From: Coleophoma eucalyptorum
Lineage: Eukaryota > Ascomycota > Leotiomycetes > Helotiales > Dermateaceae
Assembly (NCBI GenBank): GCA_026120035.1
Contig: JALRME010000007.1
Span: forward strand, 1,364,001-1,428,000
Length of the DNA: 64,000 bases
Direction of reading: 5' to 3'
In this document: one piece after another, positions 11,741 through 20,882 of the stretch
Layout: each line of letters starts with the position of its first letter
Numbering within the stretch: the first letter of the stretch is position 1
The notes under the pieces: generated by a model
Database searches by the model: none
The model's input: only the letters and a program-made list of their open reading frames with translations
Told to the model about the DNA's origin: nothing
Made by a program: the position numbers and the translations under genes

Positions 11741-12836
11741 CTAACAGGTCGTCTCGTACTTCGAGCTTCTATCCGAATTCCACGCGCCCCAATGCGTCTC
11801 ATCAGCCACTGAACCATCCTGACCAACACTGACTGGCTTCCAAGGCTCATCAAATGCCTCAAAGAAGAACACATTGACACCCCAGGCCAGGATACCACAG
11901 ATAGCTTTATCCCAATAGGTCTTTGCAGAAGCAATGCCCGGGACAGCGTTCTGGTAGGTGGAGCCTGCAGAAGGCCAGCCAGTCTCACCAACCCAGAGTT
12001 CTGGGGGGGAGGAGGAGCCCGCGACGGATTGGATATGGCCAAAGGCTTGCATGATGTCGTCGAAGAAGGAGGCCGTGGCGTTACCAATGGTCTGGCCTTG
12101 CCAGTAGGAGAAAGCATTGCAGAGGCTAAGTTGACGCGTTAGTATATCATATTCTCCACCATACCAGATCGTGAAGGCCACTCAAACCCGCCAAGTCAGG
12201 GAAGAGAAAACTCACAGAATATCAGCACCACCCGTAATTAGTGCATCAGCCGTTCCATCCATGAACTTATTCCAAGAATCTGCCGTGCCGACCTTGAAAT
12301 CCGAGCCGACAGCACTCTTGGTATCCTTGATTTTCTCTAAGAGCGTCTCGCCAGTAAAGTTACCACGGTACAGAGTCTCTGAGCCGACGGTGATGGCGTA
12401 GACTTGGTCTTTGTACTGGGGTGCATACTCCACAACGGCAGCTTTGTCTGCAGCGTATGAAGTGTCGGTATCAGGCCTAACCGGTAGCAAAACCAAATAT
12501 AATCAGCACTGAATCCAATTCCCTCCATCTCGTTTCTCTTTCCCCCATCTCTCTAAACTGTTCATGATAAACTCACCAAATACCCAAGATAACCTGCCCG
12601 CCTGTCTTCTTCGCTGCCGGAAGGATCCACTTCGCAGTATCGCAGTCGGACGCAGCGTAGACGCGTACAACTTTGCTGCCAGAGTCGGTGTTGATGGCGC
12701 TGAAGTCGGCTTCCCAGTCTGGTTGGAATTTGCAGGTGCCGTCGGCCTTCTTGTCGCCGAGCGCGAAGCCTAATGTTCCCGCGGCCGTGGCGAGGGAGGG
12801 TGCCAGGGCGAGGAGGGGGAGAATGGGGAGTTGCAT
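11741..12836 (-). CDS. GH17 beta-1,3-glucanase (secreted, Bgl2-like)
   Basis: Three exons (12836-12577, 12476-12216, 12125-11741) give 301 residues, the usual size for fungal cell-wall GH17 enzymes of the Bgl2/Scw type. These hydrolyse or transglycosylate beta-1,3-glucan during wall remodelling. An N-terminal signal peptide (MQLPILPLLALAPSLATAAG) directs secretion. The two family signatures are present: the acid/base Glu in VGSETLYRG (E120) and the nucleophile Glu in WVGETGWPS (E221). NAFSYWQGQ is also typical. The introns are 100 and 90 nt with GTGAGT donors and TTAG acceptors. The C-terminus ends at SSKYETTC with no hydrophobic GPI tail, so a soluble wall or periplasmic enzyme is expected. 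Confidence 0.93.
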
Positions 12837-13589
12837 GTTTGCGGTTCGGTGTTTGTGCTTGTGAGCGTGGTTGGTTTAAAGAGCGTGATCAGGTAAACAG
12901 AGCTGGACAGAGGTCTCTGAATAATGGTAGGTAAGGTGTAAAAAGAGTGAATATCCTCAAAAGAGGCTGAGGGGAAAGGAATGGATAGCCAAACGAATCT
13001 GACTTGGAAATTGATTACGCAAAGACACGCACACAGCGAGATCAGAAAAGTGAGGTTGTTGATTGAAGGATCACGAACGGAACATCGAAAGGGGAACCCT
13101 TCCGTGAGGTTTGCCCAATCTCCAAGGCTTGCGCTAGACCCCAGTTGGAGCGCGTTCTTGGCGGGGTTTTCAAGGGAACGGTGGTAGCGTGGAAAGGTTA
13201 AATTACGAGGGGAGATCTCGTTTCATCTCACCCGTTCATCTCGAAGCCATCTGTGAGTTCTGATATTTTGGATCTTGATTGCTCCTTGCTTAGCTTTCTA
13301 TCTTTACAAATATTTAGAGAACCTGAAGACAATAAAACAGGAAAACATCGCTGCAGATACAAGTCTTAAAGCACAGAAAACGATGGGGTCCATAAATACA
13401 TCCAACTCACCACGAGTCGGCTAGCAACAAGCTTAATCTAAGCTTGATACCTTATTCTCCAAACAAAATGCAAGGCGCGAAACATATTTTCGCCATTCAT
13501 TAACAACACTTTCCTCAATAACCTCCGTTTCTGTCTCTGTTCGCATTTCCCATCATATCAATCATGACATTTCGCTTGAAGAGCCGCAT
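12837..13589. other. Intergenic region (GH17 promoter; 3' flank of PQ-loop gene)
   Basis: About 750 bp. I see no coding sequence. A 68-codon plus-strand frame at 12981-13187 is basic and unsupported. Confidence 0.5.
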
Positions 13590-14903
13590 CTACTCTATAG
13601 CAGAATCCGAGTCCTTGCCGCCATTATAAGCGTGGAATTGCACAAAGATGATGCAATCCTCAAAGATAGTACCAATGGACCCAATTAGCCATGGCAAGTT
13701 AGTAAGGATATACTCTCGGTCTTGCGAATGGAAAAGGATTTGTGCTCCATAGGTAGTATTGCCCATCATTGAGAGCATGAAGAAGAGTGGTGCAAGACCT
13801 GGAGAATATGTTAGTATAGCTATTGAAACCGCAGAAAATAGAAACATACCCTCTACGGATCGATCTTTGTGATTCTTCAAAATCTGGGGAATCCGTGCTC
13901 TACCAAATATTAGCTTCCATGTCACGAAGAAATCATACACACTACGTACCCCAGATAGCAGATGGCACTGAAATAGCCTAACACTTCTGCGCCAAAAGCG
14001 ACCTCCGTTGTTTGAGGCATATCTCCATGCTCAGGTGTCGGCGTCCAGACTTTAGTCTGATATGCAATTCCCCAGCCAACGACACCCAAAGCAATGACAC
14101 CCAAAATAGACATGGCGTTATTGAACCAGGTTCGTGCTGTCGAGGTCTGCTCTTCCTCGATCTTGTTCAGCGATCCAGCAATGCTTCGGCCACTCAAAGC
14201 AGATGTTCTTCGATGAGAACCAGGAAGACCAGTGTTGTCGCTACTTCTGCGGCGTGATAATAGAGGCTCATGCTCTGAGCCTGTTGAAATAACGGATGCC
14301 TGGCGCTGAGCCTTTTTGGCATTCTTGTTGTTGTAGTACAGGCATTGCGAGATGAGAACGAAGTCCGCTATGCAGAAATAGATGGCGAGAGCAATGACGG
14401 TAGGGACGAGACCAGCCCATAAAGCACCTTTGAAAGACCAGTCAGTACAGTGCACGTGACCCATGGAACTGGAAGGATGGATGGGTGGGCGGCAATGTGA
14501 TGAAAAAGTAGAAGAAAAAGGCAGATTCCTAACCAACTAGATTGGACCATGCCCCAAAATTCCAGGCCTATATGGCGGGAAAAGAAAAAGAGGTAAAGTC
14601 AGAAAAGGGCTCTACTGGTTGACTATACACACCTGCCAGATTGGTGATATCACCAAGGAGCCATACAAATAGGAAGATGAGTGAGATGCCATCGGCGCTG
14701 TCGTTTTGGTAGTTCTCAATGAGTTGGGGGATCTGGAAGTGGTCTGGTCAGGAGTGTGTCATTATACTGTCCAGGTACACAAGACTCACCAATAGACACA
14801 CCCATGTTGCAAGACTGATGCTGCCAAAGATTCCTGATAAGGCTTCCTTTGTTGTGAGATCCTGCGATAAGAAGAAGGGCAACAGTGCGACGGTCGAAGC
14901 CAT
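13590..14903 (-). CDS. PQ-loop repeat membrane transporter (Ypq/vacuolar cationic amino-acid type)
   Basis: Five exons (14903-14790, 14732-14633, 14427-13950, 13899-13850, 13798-13590) give 316 residues. Two PQ-loop motifs are visible, each spanning a splice site: LLIPQLIENY near residues 37-46, and RIPQILKNH about residues 232-240. About seven membrane segments (for example DGISLIFLFVWLLGDITNLAG, LVPTVIALAIYFCIADFVL) and a hydrophilic Ser/Arg-rich central loop match the Ypq1/Stm1/PQLC2 family. Known members export basic amino acids from the vacuole or lysosome. Intron 2 (205 nt) is long for this locus; alternative splicing there cannot be excluded. The start is the first ATG of the open frame, followed directly by family-like sequence. 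Confidence 0.88.
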
Positions 14904-15968
14904 GATTGCGTGAAGATGTATGGAACAATATCCAGATCCTAGAAGAAGATCGATTGAAGATGCTTTGTACGGCGGCTCATGCAGTGGTCTGAGTCGGAGT
15001 CCCGTGGGTGGTGGTTGCGTGACCTGTTTGTCTGACTCCGTATCTGAGATGTTTTGCTTGCAATATGAAGGCGTTGATAGGTCGATGCTAACAATTTTTT
15101 GTCAAGCGAAAGATAAGGGATTTCTTTGTCAAAGGTGCATCGTCCCGGATGCGTCAGTGTGTGTTATTTCTTTACTGTTTTGGGCGTAGCTCAGATCGAC
15201 TTCATGGGGAACAGCGGATGTCTCGGATTAACTTGTTCCCGCGCTTGAAACTGGGACTGAAGCTGGTGCTATTCCCATCTTCTTTCTATGTCAAAGTCTG
15301 TCCTTTCACAACTAAATACTAGGTTACCAGTACGAGCAGACCCAGACCAACTCAGAAATGAGCACCTCTATCACCTCCCACCTATCCCTCCTATCTTTTG
15401 TTATTTGCGCGCCGTCATTCTGTCCTTGAGCCATAACCCCACCAAGATCCACCCCCTCACTCCAGTCTTGAACTCAATACTGGCAAAGCCAAGTCGCTTC
15501 CTTGCCCTTTGATTCTCATATCAGCCTTTCCAGAACCCAGACAGCTAACAACCACCTATAGTGGTCCGCGACGACCAGCTCTAAGCTTCAAACCTATCCT
15601 CGACCTGTGTTCCCTCGTTGCAATGCAACATATTCTGTTGTAAAGCGAAGTGAGCTGGAAATTTATTACTAGACTACTTGCTCTGGAGCAATCATACGAG
15701 CTTATATCACAACATTTTGCACAATCGACTCTTCGGACTAGGGAGGAAAATTCTGTTCAAGTTACTGTGAGATATTCAAAGATTCTGGGCCCGCATGACC
15801 GCTGGTCGAGGGCAGGTACATGAATAAAGGTATGCTAGCCTGATATCTTCAACACGGCGTACCTCCTGCCTTAAAAGAACCGTACCGTGATGCACAAAGA
15901 AAGTACACAGCAAGCCCATGAGGGAACCAGCCCAGAATAAGCCAGCTTGTGCCAACATGAAGAATCCA
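14904..15968. other. Intergenic region
   Basis: Upstream of the PQ-loop gene and downstream of the Rieske-less oxygenase. Short open frames exist (for example 15288-15512) but show no family features. No RNA gene was recognised. Confidence 0.45.
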
Positions 15969-17107
15969 TTATGCAACAGCAGCAACCTCAACAGCAACAG
16001 CACCCTTCTTCTCATCCACTCGATTAGCTACCGAATCTCCCACCATCTTCCTCTCCTTATATTCTTTCTCCAGCCCATACTGCCTATAAACCGCCTCTCG
16101 AACCTTCCCCTGATAAAACGCAACCCCGTTCTCCTTAACGGGGTTCAGGATACCTTCCCCATAAACTCCCCGCTCCAAATTCCACTGCGCCTTCTCGCAG
16201 AGCTCGAAATCTTCCATAGCGACCTGGCGCACGAACTTGTAATACTCTTCAAACTCGGCCTCGGTGCCGTTGTGGTAATAGTCGAATTCCATGCGAGCTA
16301 GACCAGGGACTGTAGCAGAGGGGAGGGTCCGGAAGGAGGACATGCCGCCGCCATAGACGTTAAGGGTGCAGATTGGGAAGAAGTAGAGGAACAGTCCGTC
16401 GTTAGGTTTGGTGGGGTTGGCAACGTGTTGACTGAAATTGAGATGGTTCGTAACTGAGTAGAAGGTCGGTGGGTAAAATTTGCTGAACGTTGGATGGGTG
16501 TACTGGCAATGAAGGCACTCTTGGTATCCATCGATCCTATGTCATGTCAGTTGTGTTAGTTTGAGGAGGTGATGATGGCAAGCACATAGTTTTCCAGTTG
16601 AATCGCCCTTCGTATGATATACTTCTTCGGTGTGGAAGTTTGGTGAAGTCGACTTTATTGGTTAAGTCTTCGAGCCCAGCGAAGAATTCTTCGAAGTCAG
16701 GCGCATCAAGTGATAGAGTAGCAAAGAGGAGGCCACTGGGAGTCAGATGATACTTGATCTCTCTCCCCTGAAGACAGGCTGTCAGTTCTTTGCTCATGTT
16801 TGCTGAAAAGACAAACCTTTTCTTCGGCATATACAATGATTCCTTCCATACTAACTCCGTTTGACTCTGGGCTTCGGTTCTCAACAACAAGCTTTACTTG
16901 TGCTATTTCGTACACCACTGGCTCAAATCGCTTCTCAAATCGCGTCACTGGTCCAAGGAGATGCCATGACTGGGTGCCATCAGAATAATTGGTGCTTTGG
17001 GCTTTCTAACCGATATTTACCTTGAGAAAGACAGCTCGCCTCTCTAATTGATAAAGCTCAGAGCTACAAAACCAAGAAGCGGGTAACGTTCTGGTGAGAG
17101 AATCCAT
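15969..17107 (-). CDS. Rieske-oxygenase catalytic subunit lacking the Rieske domain (mononuclear-iron half)
   Basis: Four exons (17107-17021, 16969-16817, 16767-16586, 16536-15969) give 329 residues. The start (SWFCSSELYQLERRAVF, residues 11-27) and the C-terminal two thirds match the aromatic-ring-hydroxylating/choline-monooxygenase alpha-subunit family. The mononuclear Fe motif is complete: NWKTMIDGYQECLHCQYTHP with His150 and His155, and acidic Glu147 at the inter-domain bridging position. A later carboxylate (MEDFELCEKAQ) is a plausible third ligand. The ~100-residue Rieske fold with CxH...CxxH that should lie between the N-terminal LERRA segment and the catalytic domain is missing. About 40 unrelated-looking residues replace it. 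The introns (about 49-51 nt) are too short to hide it. The gene is divergent from a complementary half at 17716. Substrate unknown. Confidence 0.82.
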
Positions 17108-17715
17108 GATAGCGACAAATCTAATTAAAAAGTAATAGATCTTCTGTCGGGTGTTCTGGCACAGCAAGCTGGAGATTCCTCAAGCTTATAGCTATGCTAT
17201 ACAAGCTAATTCTGATGCGAGGTTATTTAAACTTCCACAATACCAAGTCGGCTTCGGGAAGTGAACCGTACCCGAAAGGGTAATGCTATCCAGATGCATC
17301 TACCCCAGACGTCAGTCGTATAACATGATCCACATCCCCAACAAATGAGGAGAAAGATAGAAACAAACTCACTCAAGCTACGCCGTTGCCTTCCAAAAAA
17401 TCGTTTAGTCAGGTCGGCGCGAGCTTTGTGCATCTTAGCATCACCCCATCTTGGTAGTACTGGGCAGCTATACATCGGGATGCAGGATTGTAACGCTACC
17501 AGCCGGGGGATATACAAACCCATTTCGGATGTTTATTATTGCGTAAAAAGGCTTGTTGATAAGTAACTATGCCATAGGCAGCTTCCATCCAGGCTCATTT
17601 TGGTATCCAATTCCTCTGGCATATTTGGTGGCTGGAAGTATACTAATAAGAGTAGCTTTCCCACGTCACTGGAGTTAGAGTCTCAACCTTGAATCACTTC
17701 ACGAATCTCCTGAAA
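17108..17715. promoter_or_regulatory. Shared divergent promoter of the two Rieske-oxygenase halves
   Basis: This 608-bp gap separates the two start codons of the head-to-head pair. It contains no supported coding sequence and must carry both promoters, so coordinate expression is likely. No specific operator was recognised. Confidence 0.5.
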
Positions 17716-19142
17716 ATGGAAACAATCAACGTCTCAGTTACTGCAATTGCACTTGCTGTGGTATTGATATCTGTCTACGTCTACCCCACATTACATCTCC
17801 ATGATGTTTACCAGAGCATCACAACATGGTACGCGAAGAGAAACAAGCAATTGTATGTGCGCGAGTTTGCAGAGTCAGACGAGTCTATTCTCAACGAAGT
17901 CTCTCAATTTTCGTTGAAGTGGTGGACCGACAACGATATATTTCAGCTAGAAAGACGAGCTCTATTTAGCAAGGTATGTCTACCTCATGACCAGAGGATC
18001 AAAACTAGCTAGCTGATAGATGTAGACATGGCATTTCATAGCCCATGCATCCCGCTTTCGCAAGCCCGGGGATTATCGCACTTATGAGATCGCAGGTTTC
18101 TCCTTCATCCTTATCCTTGGGAAAGACCAGAAGATCAGAGCTTTTCACAACATCTGTCGCCATCGAGCATACACCATCACTAAGAAAGAAAGTGGTAGTT
18201 CCACTGTCTTGGGTTGTAGGTATCATGGTTGGAGTTACAACACGAAGGGTGAGTTAGTGAAAGCACCCGAATTTGACAAGGTGGAGGGCTTTCAAAAGGA
18301 GATGAATAGCCTGTGGGAAATTCGGAGTATGGTAAAAGAGTCCATGGTTTTTGTGAATCTTGATGCGGGTCACGAGGTCGGTAATCTCGAGCTGGCAGCC
18401 GACGAGCTGAAAGCGAGGAATACGGCGGGACTGGACTGGACCTCCAGTTGGAAATTTGATGCTGTTTTGAATTGGAAGCTGGCAGGTACGTGATCCATAA
18501 CGTGTAGATGAGTAATACTGATGCTGCTTAGCTGGAGAGTTCTCCTTGGAAAGACTGCAGGATTCTCAGAATAGCTGGCAGTGGATGTTGGGAAGAAGCA
18601 CTGAAACTAGAGAATTGAAGTTGTCTTATTCAGCCAGTATTTGGATTCCCCATGGCCTCCTACTGACTGTGAGACTCCTTCCTCAGTCGCCATCAGCGAC
18701 AACCATTGAATGTGACCTTCATGCCAAAATAACCCACAGCGCCAAGTTTTCAAAACTCCAAAAGCAGCTGAAGGAGGATATTCAAGCAGAGATTGGACGG
18801 CTAGAGATCAAGCAGCGAGACCTGTTTGTGGGCAGTAATGATTTTGCAGTTGGTGAGCAACAGGTTCCCGAGATTCTTGTTACGTTAAAAATTGACCGGT
18901 ACCAGCCCCGCAGGAAATGATCAGTCAACTTTTGAGAGCGCATCTCGAATCCGAGAGACAACTTGGTCAGGAGATCGAGCCTGCTGCCAGGAAACAAGGA
19001 TTTTCAATCGAAGGAAAAGCCGATGATGATCGTAAGTGATGCCCTGCGGTTATGGCTTGATACTTATGAATCCATAGTCTGTGCTGAGCTCGAGAGTAAT
19101 CTGACTTGTAAGGCCAATAATAATGGCCTGCTGGACTGGTGA
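17716..19142 (+). CDS. Rieske [2Fe-2S] oxygenase-like protein lacking the mononuclear-iron segment
   Basis: Five exons (17716-17973, 18026-18485, 18532-18852, 18906-19031, 19078-19142) give 409 residues. A membrane anchor (about residues 5-27) precedes the LERRALFSKTWH segment. A complete Rieske cluster follows: Cys130-x-His132 (CRHR) and Cys150-x2-His153 (CRYHGW), 17 residues apart as in the family. The chain continues through FVNLDAG to NWKL. The next segment should carry the iron ligands (ECxHCxxxHP), but the sequence jumps to AAGEFSLERLQ, then resumes SRPBCC-like sequence (ASIWIPHG, TTIECDLH). The mononuclear iron site is therefore absent. The last two splices are chosen on good donors (GTGAGC, GTAAGT) and restore a plausible tail ending LLDW; without them the frame stops at 18920. 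The gene is divergent from the complementary half at 15969-17107. Confidence 0.8.
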
Positions 19143-20123
19143 GCTATGATGATCAGGTCTGTCGTCCAAGTCTTTTTGGGTATTTAGATACATGCGATGA
19201 GTGGTCGGCGTCGCTAGAAATAAGAAATGAGAGAATGCTAGATGAATATCTTGTTTGTGATGCCTAAACTGCTTTTTCTTTCTTTCTTTCTTTCTTTCTT
19301 TCTTTTGCAAAGAACATTGAAGCGGTTTGGGCAGCGTTTGGTAGCGCCTCCAAATCACTTGATAGATATTATCGTATTAGCTTGTGTTTGCTATGGTCTA
19401 CTCTAGCATATCATCATGACTGTAGAGGTTTTATATTTGAAAACGAATTAGATTTTCTACTTAGTCTACTGACCCCGCTTCTTTCATTACTTATGGTTTG
19501 CGTTCACAAAGTTAGCTGCATATCTATGTTATTGATAATGTGTTTTTGGAAATACCACTGTCGTAGTTAGACCGCCACACGACGATTAGCAACGTCTAAA
19601 GCTCAGCATTACCTAATACCACGAGGGTTTATTCATCTACTGGTGAGATTAGTACCAGGAGGGAATGGCTATGCTTAAGTTTCTATTACGCTTGTACAAT
19701 TCCAAATCGAGGATCAAGTGACCCTGTGATAACTCTGTGCGTTGGAGGCTAATGGTGGAATGAGGGGAAGGAAGAACTTTGTCCGCTTCAGGAAATCATT
19801 CGGAACTACCCCGGATTTCTGGAGATCATTGCCGTTGATCGTTTCTTCATTCCTGTCATTCTCTATGCTTAATCTGCCCAGGCCTCTCTGGCGACTACTT
19901 TGCTAGTAGATCTATAGGAAGCCGAGCTATTTCTCGATAGTGACGTTGCTATACTCTGCCAGGATTTTCTTTCCATAAATCCCATCTTCGATAATGTATA
20001 AACTGTAGCATATGGGCCGTATTCCATAGTGTACATTTGGCGATGCAATAACTGTTGAGAAATTTCTTGGTAGCTAGAACGTCACATTTTACGAAAAAGT
20101 TCTTGGCGGAATTGAATTGTAGC
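19143..20123. other. Intergenic region with a TTTC microsatellite
   Basis: No gene is supported. A (TTTC)n tract of about eight units lies at 19274-19306. Confidence 0.5.
19274..19306. repeat. TTTC microsatellite
   Basis: Tandem TTTC units, about eight copies, downstream of the Rieske gene. Confidence 0.85.
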
Positions 20124-20280
20124 AAACGCCTCAATTACCAGTCCCTCGGTTACATCTTCCGGGGCCGCTGCAGCATCAACAGGCAATCTTGCATCTGCAA
20201 ACTTCGTATACGTTGGGTTGATCATCGGCGCCCTCGGGGCTTTTGTTATGTATGGGCTTTTAGTTCAAGAAATATTTTAA
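20124..20280 (+). pseudogene. Orphan exon resembling the GPI-anchor tail of a secreted wall protein
   Basis: After a TGTAG acceptor-like site at 20119-20123 there is an open stretch ending in TAA at 20278-20280. It reads as Ser/Ala/Thr-rich sequence (SVTSSGAAAASTGN), then a hydrophobic stretch (FVYVGLIIGALGAFVMYGLL) and a short end. This is the layout of a GPI-attachment signal, as at the C-terminus of many fungal wall and CFEM-type proteins. No matching upstream exons with a signal peptide or Cys-rich domain can be found in the preceding kilobase. It is therefore either a decayed remnant or the last exon of a gene I could not reconstruct. Confidence 0.35.
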
Positions 20281-20882
20281 TGATGGTTGGACCTCCTCGA
20301 ATCTACGCTCTCATTGTATATTAATTTCTGACCAATATAGAGGCGAAAATCAAAGAGATCGATTTCGCGTTGATAACACGACCTGCATGTAATTCAGATA
20401 ATCATATCTGATCAGCTCCGGCGAGTCCTGCATGCTCCCCACCCTCGCTATCAACTTCCATGGGTAATGGGCATTCCGCAGGCTCGAGAAGATGTGTGGC
20501 TTTTCAACCCCAGAACACGATAAGAGGCAAAAAGATAAGAGACCTAGCATCCCGCCGTCAGCACGAACCTTTCCTTCGTCAAAATGGGGAAAAATTATGA
20601 GTGTGTTATCTCGGATCCAATCATGCAAGGAGCATAAGCTTCCATGCCCCGGCTGTTCATGATGTTCTCCGCGTGTAAATGCTTGTCTCGTTCTAGCGTT
20701 ATCTCAAGATAGCTTCGTGTCATCCAACTTGTGTGTCTTGCTGATACAACCTGTCCCACGTTCTACTACAGAAAGCTGGTCATCTGCATTGGGCCGTTAT
20801 TTATATAGGCTCCTCCGCCCAGAATCTTGGTCTTTTATAACCACATTTATTTACTAAAAGTAGTAGTTGAACACTGCACATA
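20281..20882 (+). promoter_or_regulatory. Upstream region of the permease gene
   Basis: A TTTATATA box near 20799-20807 lies about 75 bp before the start codon, followed by AT-rich leader. No coding sequence is supported. Confidence 0.4.

Noticed and set aside
16768..17020. A Rieske domain hidden in introns of the minus-strand oxygenase
   Set aside because: The introns are only about 49-51 nt, and no CxH or CxxH pair is found in any frame of the interval.
18532..18920. Stop at 18918-18920 as the true end of the plus-strand Rieske gene
   Set aside because: A GTGAGC donor at 18853 and an ACCAG acceptor at 18905 restore a family-like tail (SQLLRAHLESER), followed by another clean GTAAGT intron.
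19274..19306. CRISPR-like or telomeric repeat
   Set aside because: It is a simple TTTC microsatellite with no spacers.
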